A stretch of 64,000 bases of DNA from Apus apus. Lineage: Eukaryota; Chordata; Aves; Apodiformes; Apodidae. Where the stretch lies: assembly GCF_020740795.1 (NCBI RefSeq), contig NC_067285.1, positions 40,398,511 to 40,462,510 on the forward strand, in the 5' to 3' direction. The notes under the pieces were generated by a model. It was not told where the DNA came from, made no database searches, and saw only the letters and a program-made list of their open reading frames with translations. The position numbers and the translations under genes are program-made. Shown piece after piece: positions 1 through 12,900 of the stretch (positions are counted from its first letter, which is position 1; every line of letters starts with the position of its first letter).

Positions 1-780
1 TACTTATCAAAATAAGGAACTGTTGAGAACCATTAATAATGTGGGCAAATGCTGTCTAAGCTTCCCACACTCAACTCTGCCAATAAGCTTTAATTTTCAA
101 CTGCAACAATCCTGCTATTCCAGTTTGGAGCTCCTCCAGAGCAGAGATATTTAATCTAGTTACATTGTGAACTTGCTCTGCAACACATTAAACACAAAAA
201 GATCAATACGTAACACAATTTTTTATCTGTTAGGCTTGCCTGGATCAAGATTTTCAACAGCTTAAGGAGAACCCACATTAAACCTTAGCAAAAAGGATAC
301 TTCTAAAGCAGGAATTAACATTTTCACATACAAGGGTAGAGTGAGAGCATAAAAGGAGGCTTGAGGGACTGTGGAATAAGAGTAGTTGCTATGAATAGTG
401 GGAGAACCTACACTTGTGAAAAAGCAGAAATTGTTTTTATTGCTTAGTCTTGAAACACTTGACAGACCCACAAAGGATTAAAGAAACCTGGAGACAAGCA
501 TCTTCTGCCACCACACTGCTTTAAGAACTCATCTGCATCTCTTAAATGATGCTGGTATGTGTACTTAAACATAACATTTCCTCTCAAATAATACACCATT
601 TCTTAAGAGCAGATACATGAACAATTACTTTGTGTTCACATTTAAGTAAATAAAACAGAAAAAAATCCTGCAAGTGTTGTCTCATTTGAGACACTGGCCA
701 TTCCAAGTGTTTATAATGGATTAATCCCCCAAACTTAAATACATTTATCCAAGTTTATACATGAAGAGTGTTTCACTAAC
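1..780. other. MTHFD2L intron 7 (partial)
   Basis: AT-rich non-coding sequence downstream of the exon 7 donor. No exon, repeat family or RNA gene is recognised here. Confidence 0.6.
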
Positions 781-906
781 CTTCAAAGTCTACATCCCCA
801 ACTAATTTGGTCTTTCCTGTAAGAGGATCATGGATATGGTTGATGCCTACGTCAATCACAGCTGCACCTTCTTTGACCATATCAGTTGTGATCAACTTTG
901 GGATAC
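781..906 (-). CDS. MTHFD2L: MTHFD2L exon 7
   Basis: This 126-nt exon lies between TTTCCAG and GTTAGT. It encodes [20 protein letters not shown] through LVGDVDFE. No continuation resembling the family C-terminal PVPGGVGPMT segment is seen in 1-780, so the terminal exon lies outside the window. Confidence 0.94.
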
Positions 907-3900
907 CTGGAAACATCAAGGTACATTTGGTTAACACAGCCAGGTAGTCTCAGGCCATCAGCTTCCAATTGTATCAAGGGATGTGCAGGCTCGTGTATGT
1001 ATGCACAAAAAAGAAAGTGATTCTTTAACTTTTCTTGATATGTCTCACAAGGAAAACATCTATTTCTCAGTTTCACACAGCTTGTGATTATGAAAAGGAA
1101 AGGTGATGCTTGTTCATTTTGACTAAATATTTTCAGCTAAAGCTGCAACCATGATCAGTTGAAGGAAATACTTGCTAGTTTGTGGCAATGTGTTCCTTTC
1201 ATAGCATTTCCAAAGCAAAGCTGGACCATAAAGATGCTCTGCAAGCTACAAGAAGCTGTTATCATTGTCAGGGGTCTGCTGGTCCAGAGTTGCTGTCAGC
1301 TGCTGAAGCAAGCCATGCATGTTACCTCCACAGCATTTTCTTTATCTGTTGCTTTTTTAATATCTGTATTGGATTTGTGTTACTCTTGACTTCTCTGACT
1401 GCTCATATTCTCTACTTAAATACTCCCCAGTTACTTAAATAATGAACTACATGAAATACCATTGGTGCAAATAAAAAATGCTAGCATGGTGAGATTCTGA
1501 TCTATCCTGCCATCTTATTTTTGACTCCCCTCATTTAGTAGCCAACAGATTGACAACCATAAAAAATAAAATGGCCAGCTCAGATTTATCCATAATACAC
1601 AGCATGGCCTGTATCTGGTGGAGAGAAGCAACTGCCTTTCAGGTAAATCTTTCTCCACCTGCACTTTCCAAGAAAAATATACTAGATGAAAATCCAGCTG
1701 GGTAATTGTATGCAGGTAAGAGGCTCCAATAGTACTGTATGAAAATGAGAGCACAAGTGGAGGGAGCACCAGGAGGCCTGGGAGTTTACTTATATGTCAT
1801 CAGTGTGATGGTAGAGAACCCTTATTATTCAGTAGTGGCACAAGTGCAGATGACACAAAGCTGGGAAGAACTTGGAACAGGTTAGCTTAGAAATCATGTG
1901 CCACTGGGAAAAAAAAAAAAATGAGCCATGCATCAAAAATCACTTGACAGTCAACAGAAAAGAAGGGAAGACACCATATTTACACATAAACCATTAACCC
2001 TCATAAAGGCAAGACAGCAAACAACTGATTAGCCAGTAAGTTTTCAGAAAAAGAATTTAGGATTAGATCAACTGAACACAGACAGACACAATCATGCTGC
2101 TGCAAGACACACATATAAACCCTCATCTCTTCAACATGTGACACCAAGCTGGGATACCACACTCTCACTGTGACTGCTAGACTTCTCTGATCTGTCTGTT
2201 CACATCTCTACAAAACACCAAGAGCAATGAGGATTATGAGGAAATTGCAAATAATTAACCTTTTATGACAGCCTTCAAGGATATTACAAACTTTTGGCAC
2301 AAGAAGAGGACCTATGCTTTTTTTTCCATGTCCATGATCAACATGACACAAAATAATAGACTTAAGTCGTTTCCCTTGCCACACTCTCCAGGACTTTTTA
2401 ACCACAGGCGCAGAGAAACCACAAGAAGAGAGCAAGTAGTCTGGGAAAAGAATATGGAGGTCTCTAGCACTGCAAAAGCAGACTGAACTAATATGTACAA
2501 AATAACATTTTTGGTGCACTAGTATGGACTAGATGGGCTTTCCAAGGACCATTCTCACTCTGCCTTTCTACCATTTCCACATGGACATAGCAAAGGGGAA
2601 GCAGAAAGACCACCTGCATTTAAAGGTTACTGATGAACAGAAGACACTGCTCTGTCTGTATTCTTTAGATAATGAAGCCTTGGACACTTGGCAAACACAT
2701 TTACCAAAATTTGTTCAAGGGTGGAGGATGGCAGACTGAAACACTGGCAATCTTTTCCCTATATTCACTTCAAATGCCTTCCTGTATTTCTTTCCTACTA
2801 TGCAACCTCCAGCTTTGAGCGACAGGAAATTCCAACTTCATAATTACATTCTCTTTGCTTCTTCAGTAGTTCTTTCAGTTGTATGTTCTGTGAGGAAACA
2901 CTAGTCACCTCCAGAGAGGGAGTCTACACTCCCCTCTCCCCACGTAAGCAGCTTTCTCTCAGGTGAAGAGAAGAAAAAATGCAGTTTGAAACCCTAGTTT
3001 TACTGGAGGCAAGTGCTGCTATTCAAGGGCTTTGGCTTCATGTGAAGTGCTGGATCACAGCCAATTTGTCATTTAGATACAGGCAATACAAGAACCTTTC
3101 CTGCTCACCATTTCTCACTCCCCCATAGGACACAAGCCTGGAACTCTTGCTTCTGATGTTGAGCAAGCCAAGATCTCAAATTCTTTCCTATGCCATTTGA
3201 TAACATCTGGCTGGCTGCATCTACTTCATCACACTCTTATGCAATCAATTGCAAGCTGGCTGGTAGCTGGAGAGTGCCTCAGCCTTATGGGGGTAAATGA
3301 CCTGTGTGTGATAGGGATGGAAGCACATTAACGGAAGCTGCACAGTTACACCCTTTGTAAAATGGTTTGATAATAGGCCAAATACTTAATAGCAACAAAT
3401 AAACTAACCCCCAAACCAAATGAGCAGAGCTATTTACTTAAGCCTACTTTACATACCAAGTAGGAAGAGATAAGCATTAGAGAAGCTATTCCTAAAATGC
3501 ACTGACTGAAGAATGTGGGAAAATCTTTCATTGGTAATTTTTGTAGAAAAGGATTAACCCTGGTTTAGACAAAAGAGAAAACACAGCCCAGCTTAGGTAC
3601 AAGGACTGTGAAATACCAAACCCCTAAGAAAGCCAACCAGCCACTATCTGAATAAAAGGCTCTGACAAATCAGCAATTCCTATACAAGAGGACCACAGAT
3701 CATGTCCCAAGGGACAGCCTAAGTAGTCCCAGAATTTCTTCTGGCATTTGGCACCCCCCCTTCTCCTTCTCTTTACCCCCTCTCCAAACCCAGCAGGCAG
3801 GTGAGTCTTCTCTCTCAAGGCAGACAGGAAAGCCAAGACGGCAGAAGCAACAGGTTGACTAGTCAAAGACTGCCTACTGCCTCCATCACCACCTTGGAGG

Positions 3901-6900
3901 TGCTGTGGGGGCTTTATTAGCACCACAGGTAAAGCTGCACTTCCTTCTTCTAGTATGGGTCTGGGCTGATGGCAAAAAGAATAGCCTTGGTGGGATGTCT
4001 GAATAGGCAGGGATAGCAGACAAAGATAGGAAAGGCCATGGTGGGATGTGAGATGCCAGGTGTGCTCAGGAGGAAACACTATGCCTTGGCTAGAAATGCA
4101 GAACCTGCATCACAGTGAAAGAATTTAGGTAGCTCCACCTGGAAGCAGACACACAGATTTTGGAGAGGGGTAGGCTGGGCAAGATCAACATCGTTGGAAC
4201 TTAGGGTGCAAGGAGCTGGGAAGGAGTAAGAGGGAAAGAATAAACTGCATGGATAGTTACAATCAAAGTAAGCAGGAAAACTGGGGTCCCAAGGCAAGGG
4301 GCAAATGGGTGACAACATATGAAGATGGGTATTTGACAAACTCAGGAGTGAAAACAGAAGCACGTGATTTGAAGCATCACAAAAGCCATGAATGCGAGTG
4401 AGCAGAACACTCCTCAGAGATAGAGCACCACATCAGAATGAACAGAGTCACTCCAACAAGTCACCAAACCCAGAGCCAGAGTGCAGATGGCACTTCTGAA
4501 CTATCAATGGAAAGAGGAGAATGAGAACAGGTATCTTGCTCTTACATGCAGACACACACAAAAAGCTCTTTCCCATTTATACATCTTGCACAGTGCCTTA
4601 TGACAGCAGCTGTTTATACCTGCTAGGGTAGAAGTGACCTTTTTTGCAACTCACTGGACAGGTTGCCTATTTCCAGGGAATATATGATCCCAAAGTACAA
4701 TGTGCACAGTTCTCAAGTAACAAGAGGAACCTTGGAGGGATTCCACCTTTTTAAAGTGTCCTCTTCCCCAGAGTATCCACTGGGGCAGGGCTGCATACTG
4801 TTTGCACAATCTGACCTGGAGTTTTTTCATCACTACAAGTATATCACATGTTGTGTAACGAGTGATGTATCATGCTCCTGTTACAAAAGACATGAGGAAA
4901 ATAATGTGAAGAGCAAACACGGCTGAATTGCTACTGAACCATTTAACTACAAGCACAACTGATGACAAACTACGCTCAGCATAAAAATCAGAAGTGATGA
5001 TTGAACTGGAAGCAGTGAATGTGGATGAGAAGTTACTAGTTTATTTCCAGTTAGCACATGCATTATTATCTTTCATTCACAGTGAGTGTATTCTGGTCAG
5101 GCCCATAGTTGACTAAACACCCGTGAGACCAGTGAGCTGTTTCTTGTTCATGACCTGGCATGAGAAAGAGATAGTGCAGTTAAGCCCTGAAGCAAAGGAC
5201 ATGTTGCTTCAACAGGAAGTGATGAGCTTTAGAGAGGTACCTCTCTGTCTTCACCTAGAAAATAAGTAAGCAAGACATTGGTCTTGAGGATGATGGGGAG
5301 GGTGGAAGGGAGGAGAAAAAACACAATCTTCTTGTAATGGTACAAGATGTACTAAATGGTACAAGATGAGGAGGATCTCATGAGCTGCGAGGGGACACAG
5401 ACTTTTACCCAGGTTTTTATTAAGTTGGATTTTTCAGTTTTGGGGTTTTTTTTGTATTAATTTGTATTTCTATCTATAATAGCCACAAACAAAAAAACAG
5501 AGGTTGCTCAGAAGCAGAGTTCGGCTTGTTTCTTTGCTCTAGACTAGTCAAAGTATTTCTCACTCCTTTTACGAACAGACACGGATCTTTCAGACCCCTT
5601 CCTCCAGGCAATTACAGTTCTCTTCCTCTACATTATGATTGTGAAAGAAGAAAATTTCAGCCATTAATAACACCTTAACAAAACGACCAGTTAATTTGGC
5701 AAGGCTGCCCTTAATTCTAACAGCAAGAGAATGATACCATTGTTTTATGAACGCAGCCTCCAGCTGATTTAAAGAAACCCTCCTGTCAAAATTCAAATGA
5801 CTCATGATTTTTGCACTGCACAGAGAATGTTTTAATTTACATAATTATATCTGTATAAACTATGCACTGACTGGTTCCCAATCCTGAGTTCACTCTGAAG
5901 TCTCCCTAAGGGAAAGGTGTCACATGTGACGAGAAACAGTTTATGAGTCTGCAAATGTGAAGGGCAAGAACAAACAGCCAAATCACTTGCTCTTCTTACA
6001 ACAAGAAATCCTACTTACTGCAACACCCTCAGCAAGCACAAGCACCAAAGTCTACTTTAAGGTTTTAAACGTGATGATTGGAGTATCAACAACAACTTGT
6101 ATTACCTGCAGCTACTATAACAATGTCAGCGAGCTGTGTATGGATCTTGAGCTGCTCTTTTGGTGTGTATCTGTGAGTAATGGTCACTGTGGCATCACCT
6201 GAAATGCAAGAGATTATCAATTAACTGCAACATATGAAATGCAAGCATAGCATTTATTTTCAGGTGAAAATGATTGACTCAACAGCATAGATTATCATCA
6301 GATTTGTCTTGGGATGCATCACTTATTTCAGCATAGGCAGAACACTCACAACACTTGCTGGTCACACATATGAAAACACGTTTATTCCTAAAAATTCTCC
6401 CAGGATGAAGGAATTCTTACACTGTGGACTAACTTTTTTTGTAACCTGCTTCATATGTTTAGTGGAATTACACAGAGCAAACCCAGCATGGAATCCAGTG
6501 TCTACCTTACTAAGCACAATTTGCACAGCGTGCCTTGAGACTCAGCTGTTTGTAACAAACTAAAGTTTTAAGTGTAAGATCACCATGTTTGCATCTCTGT
6601 CCTCAACCACATGGGTCATTCATCTGTCCTGGAGCTCCCCAGATTTTGTGACCTAATTTCACAACAGTGTTTCCCTTGAGTCAAAGTTAGTCTTTGGTCT
6701 GTGGTTATGACAGATTTTGAGTATTCAAGGAATAATTGGTAATTCAAGTTCAGTGAAGTGGCACCATCCCTTGCTGATATTTTCTCTCTCACCAACTAAC
6801 ATGGCTGATAGTCTGGCCAGCAACAGAAGATGACAACTGAGGCTCTTCTCTTTGTAGGGTCTGATTGCATAGGGCATGAGTCTAGTAGCTATGACCAGAA

Positions 6901-9900
6901 AGACACTCTTGGGCCAAGGGTCTTTGCTTAGCAACCCTGCTGGCCAACAAGTGCAGGCAAGGGTCAGACAGCAAAACCCCTCTCAACCTAAACATTACCA
7001 GGTTTCATCAAGAAGAGGCATTCTGGAACATACACATGGAACACAATCAACAGCAGCATCTGTATTTACACAATTCCAATAAGATGAATCTGAGGTCTAT
7101 CACCATAACCAGTTCAGTAATCAATATATCCAGTGCATGTATCTTTTCCATACACTTAAAGCCTTTCAAGTCATCACTTCACGCAGCTCAAGCACAACAA
7201 CAGGAACGGAGAAGACCAGGCAAAAAGATGCTCAGATTTTTGCAGGTGTCCTACCATCTCTTGTATCTCCTGACAAAACAAGAACAGCTCAACCCTTACT
7301 TCACACCAGAGTAGGAAGCGTTTGAAGTTATCACAAATAGAAGCACTCATCCTTTTGGGCAAACTCAAAAGACCTGGGCCTGCTCCTGCATGTATCCACA
7401 TTTCTTGTCAAGAAGCTACAAATAAGTCCACCTAGTAAGACATCAAAAACCTTGTGCTGTTTGATGAAGGTACTGAGGAGGCCGCTACACACACAACAAT
7501 TGTCTCAGGGATTGGGACTGCAGTCACAGGCTCCACTCAGCAAGCACAGTGATCCTTCAAGGACAGCCCAAGAAAGCAGCAAAGATAACAGCTATCAAAG
7601 CAGACTCCTCCCAACATTCTCTCTGTCAACTATTTGTACCACACAGTGTTCAGGTGTTACATCCCACTATCTCCACCTTCCACTTGTCATAGACTCCTAA
7701 GCCACATTGTCAACCATTAAACTAAGAGATTCTGCCATCTCAGACACTAGCACCACATCTGCTTCCTCTGGAATGTGTCTGACTGATCTAATCTGTGCCT
7801 CTCATTAACTCTCTTCCTCAAGCATCTCATCTTCTACCTGTCTGTGCTCCGACTTCTCTGCACTTTCCCCCCATCTTTGATCCCTCTTATCCTTCTCTCT
7901 CTATAGTGCATATTGACTCCTCAAAGAGAAACAGATCAAGACATTTTCAGATGATAAGACAAGTCCAGATGTGCATAAGCAAGTCCATTAAATAAGCAAG
8001 AGGAATTGCCAGAATTTAGAAGCCTCTCACTGACTTTCTAGAACTGCTCATGAATTTAAGTGCATGGAGAGCTTAGACAGCTAATTGTCTTAAAAGTATC
8101 TCTGCTGTAACCCTTCTTGCAATAGCAACACCCCAGCCTGTACACAAAGCCTTTCTTCCTTGAATATATCTTTGGGATCATGAAATATCAACTGATACAG
8201 ACAAAACACTTGGAACAGGACTGATGTATTACTCATTGATACTCTTCATTTTGCTAATCTGAAGCAGCATGTCTCCAGCTGCTGATTCATTTGCACACAG
8301 GCCATGCACATACTCATTGGAGCAAGGAGCATACAGGCTGCATAGATGGTCAGATTTCCTTCTCTGGAGGCCTCACTCTCCAAACACATCACTTAACAAA
8401 TCACCCCTTGCTGAAGAACCATGCCTGTTCTTTCATGTGACACACTTTCCTTTTCTTGGCTAATGCTCTATCAGTCACACTAAAACTTGGGGCAATCCTT
8501 CACACATGAAAGGCAGGTAGACTTATCATTGGATTCTGGAAAGAAAGGTTTGCATAAAACAGAAGAATCTTCTGATACGTATTTTAAGCAAAAAAAATAA
8601 AGATGTCTTGCCCAAAATCACAATAGTTCTTTATATATTTTAGGAAGTAATGAGATTCTTTACATCTCTTATCCTGTACTCAGCAGAGAGGGTGAGAAAA
8701 ACCAATGAATAATGTCCAAAGTTAAAAAAATTCACATATTCTAAGATATCAAATCAGTAGTATTTTCCCACCAAGATTTCAGTGGGGACTACAAATTTCA
8801 GTGGGGAATTTGTAGTCAGCTCCTAAAACTCAGTCATTGCTCTCACCACCAAAATGGAAAGGAGAAAAAAAGAAGGAGGGGGGGGAGGAAAAGGTGTGTA
8901 GAGTCCAGAATCTCACAGATACCTCAGAAATGCTAGGTTTGCCATTCACTTGTGATCAAGCCAAAACAGAAAATAAAAAACTATTTTTAAACTGCTACTT
9001 CTGCTGAAAGAAGAGGAATACATTTAGCAATCAAGATTCTGTGTGTTACTGCTGACTCAATTCACTGGCTTAAGAAAAAGAGATAGTTTCTTGACTGGCC
9101 TGCACAAAACCGAGTTTGTTTTGTAGGGATTCAGATAGGTTTCCCATCTGATCAGACATCGCCACCTGCAGGACATGACGGTTTCTACATAAAAAACATC
9201 ACAGACTCCGGGTTTTCAATTTTGTTCACAGTCTGTAAAAAACCCAACAGCTAAAACCTACAAAAAAATAACAGCATCGCATACTCCCCAGGCATCACTT
9301 CTCAATAAAAATTCATCAATCAAGTCAGCCCAATTGCTGATAAAACCCTATCCTAACTGACAGCCCAAGAAAGTTCTTCTCCAGCACTTAACTGGATGTC
9401 TTGTGTGGTCCTCATCCCACTGAATTAAAAAAGAATAAATAATTTAAAAGTTTCCACTTACTTTGTAATAACAGGTTAAGATTGTTCTTTATACATGCTT
9501 AAGAAGAAAGCTGCTTTTGCTTGGTAAAAATAAAATCAGCAACATGTAATTTTCAACTCCAAAACATCTAGAAACTGAACACACATGCTAAAGCCACTTC
9601 ATCTTCTATCCTGACACGTCTCTGATCATAATGCACAAATTTTACCCTGCTATTAGCCACTAAGAAAACAGGCAGAAAGGATTATTCTGATTATTTTTAT
9701 TATGTTCACACTTCCAGTCTTTCCTTCAGCTCCATCTCCTTCATCTCACTATACTTCAGCGTTATGCATTCTCCTTCACTGTCTATCTCAGCTTTATGTC
9801 AACTGTCTTCAGTTTCTTCTCTGTCAGGACACATCCAGATATTCTGATGGCCACTGAGGTAAAGCTAAAACCACACACTGTCCAGACTGGCCTCTTGTTG

Positions 9901-12900
9901 CTCAGAGCAGAAGCAGAGAAGAAAGTTAACTGCGTAAGACCAACCAGATCTTCAAGGACAGCCCAATCTGAGTCAGGAATGAAAACTGTACTACACTCCC
10001 ACAACTACAAAAGTATTTATGACCATGTACACACCAAATGCATACATACTGCTCATTATTGTGGAAGAAATACCAGCGTTCCTTTGTTTTCTCGTTGCCA
10101 GCTGCTTTGTAAGGTGTACTTCCACTTGGTAGATTGGAAAGCAAGAAAAAAGATCTTAGAAAGAAATCAATTTCTTCAGAATAAGCAAAGGTAACTTCTG
10201 TGAGGTAACTTTTTCCTCATCTATATTTCAGTGTCACTGTCAGTAAGGGAATATGACTGTTGTTCTGTCCATACACCACACACTCGACACACACCAGTGA
10301 CAATGCCAGCAACCAGGGCTGCCCTGAAGTAACATGTAACATGGCAGCACTCAACGTGGGCAGGTGAGCAATTAAAGCACAACAACGTTCCTTCATAGGC
10401 CAACAAACTCATGGACTAGCCCCCAAAGCAAGTCATACTACCAGGCAGTCAAACAAGAACCACAAACCCAGGATAAGTGAACAAAACTGAGCCACAGATC
10501 AAACTAACTCAGAAGTTGAAAGCTACGACAAGGTATTTATTTAAGCTAAAAAACTTCTACGGCTTTTTTAACAAGTTGCTGAAAGGACCACAGGTCACAA
10601 AGTCTCCTCATTTCTAGCTGACAAACATCCAAGTAGTTTGCAACATAACTCTGTGTTGTTTAAAGCCTATTTCAAACCCCAAACTGCACAGTCAGTAACA
10701 TATATATTTGCTGCAAATGGCAAAAATGCTACTAATTTTCATGGGAATGGGGATTAGACCAGAACTATGCACTGATGGTAATTACAATTCAAACACTGAG
10801 AGAAGTTTCAAATAGCAACTTTCCCACAGAGACTCAGTGGAAAAAACAACTCTGTGATTAGTAAGAAGCTTTTAGTGTTTTATTATATTAATAACACATT
10901 TCAGTCCACTCATATTAAATAAGCCTGGGATTAAATATTCATGTTTACCTCATTTATGCACACCACCTTGGCAGTTTCTAACATCAAAATGAAGTTGCAA
11001 AAGGACAGGATTATATTTAAATTATATTTGTTTCTCTTTCTACAGCACAATTACAGCAGCACACGCATGCTTCAGTAATTAGAATTACTTAAAAATAACT
11101 CCATTACAACCCCCAATTTCCAGGGGGATATAAACTGCACTGCAGAAAAATCCCCCAGGCTAACATGTAACATCATAGAGCTCACATTGAAGAGTTACTT
11201 TGTTGGTCACTTGGGTATTTTCATAACCACCATTTAGCTAACATAGGCCAACACAGGAATCATGACATGTATTTACGTATGCGTGTGTGTGTGTGTATAC
11301 ATATGTGTGCAAGCATGCCTGTGTACCAATAACTTGAAATGATTATTACATAAGCATGAGGATAAGACATATAGCTAGCTATACCACTTTGTATAAATAT
11401 AGAATCATAGAATCATAGAATCCTAGGGGTTGGAAGGGACCTCGAAAGATCATCTAGTCCAACCCCCCTGCCAGAGCAGGGTCACCTAGAGTACATCACG
11501 CAGGAAGGCGTCCAGGCGGGTTTTGAATGTCTCCAGCGAAGGAGACTCCACAACCTTTCTGGGCAGCCTGTTCCAGGGCTCTGTCACTCTTACAGTAAAA
11601 AAATTTTTCCTGATATTCATCTTAAACCTCCTATGCTCCAACTTGTATCCATTACTCCTTGTCCTATCACTGGTCTTCACTGAAAAAAGCTTAACTCCAT
11701 CGTCTTGACACTCACCCTTTACATATTTGTAAACATTGATGAGGTCCCCCCTCAGTCTCCTTTTCTCCAAACTAAAGAGACCCAGCTCCCTCAGCCTTTC
11801 CTCATAAGGGAGATGTTCCACTCCCTTAATCATCCTTGTGGCTCTGCGCTGGACTCTTTCAAGCACTTCCCTGTCCTTCTTGAACTGAGGGGCCCAGAAC
11901 TGGACACAATATTCCAGATGTGGCCTCACCAATGCAGAATAGAGGGGGAGGAGAACCTCTCTTGACTGACTAACCACACCCTTTCTAATACACCCCAGGA
12001 TGCCATTGGCCTTCTTAGCCACAAGGGCACACTGCTGACTCATGGTCATCCTCCTGTCTACCATGACCCCCAGGTCCCTTTCACCTACACTGCTCTCCAG
12101 CAGGTCAGCCCCCAACCTGTACTGGTGCATGGCGTTTTTCTTCCCCAAATGCAAAACTCTACACTTGCTCTTGTTAAACTTCATCAGGTTTTTCCCCGCC
12201 CAAGTCTCCAGCCTGTCTAAGTCTCTCTGAATGGCAGCACAGCCTTCTGGTGTGTCAGCCACTCCTCCCAGCTTGGTGTCATCAGCAAACTTGCTGAGGG
12301 TACATTCTGTGCCCTCATCCAGGTCGTTGATGAAGATGTTGAACAACACCGGTCCCAGTACCGACCCCTGAGGGACTCCACTAGTCACAGGCCTCCAACT
12401 AGATTCTGCCCCATTGACTACAACTCTCTGACTTCTTCCTTTCAACCAGTTCTTGATCCACCTCACTGCCTGATCATCAAACCCATACTTGATCAACTTA
12501 TCTACAAGGATGCTGTGGGAGACGGTGTCAAATGCTTTACTGAAATCAAGATAGACCACATCTACCGCTCTACCATCATCTATCCACCTAGTAATTTCCT
12601 CATAGAAGGCTATGAGGTTAGTCAAACATGACTTACCCTTGGTAAAACCATGTTGACTGCTCTTGATGACCCCCATCTCCTTGATATGTCTAGAGATAGT
12701 GCCAAGGACAAGTTGTTCCATTACCTTTCCAGGGATGGAGGTGAGGCTGACCGGTCTATAGTTACCCGGGTCCTCCTTCTTGCCCTTCTTGTAGACTGGA
12801 GTGACATTTGCTATCCTCCAGTCCTCAGGCACCTCTCCAGTTACCCATGACTTACCGAAGATGATGGAGAGTGGACTAGCAATGACCTCCGCCAGCTCCC

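Larger units (their letters stand above)
6199..11398. other. MTHFD2L intron 5, 3' part, downstream of the CR1 insertion
   Basis: Non-coding sequence between exon 6 and the 3' end of the full-length CR1. It holds a short GT microsatellite at about 11279-11312 and a hairpin at 8787-8817. No gene is recognised. Confidence 0.55.

Noticed and set aside
1..780. Search for the terminal MTHFD2L exon
   Set aside because: No sequence coding for the expected PVPGGVGPMT segment was found on the minus strand, so the exon is taken to lie outside the window.
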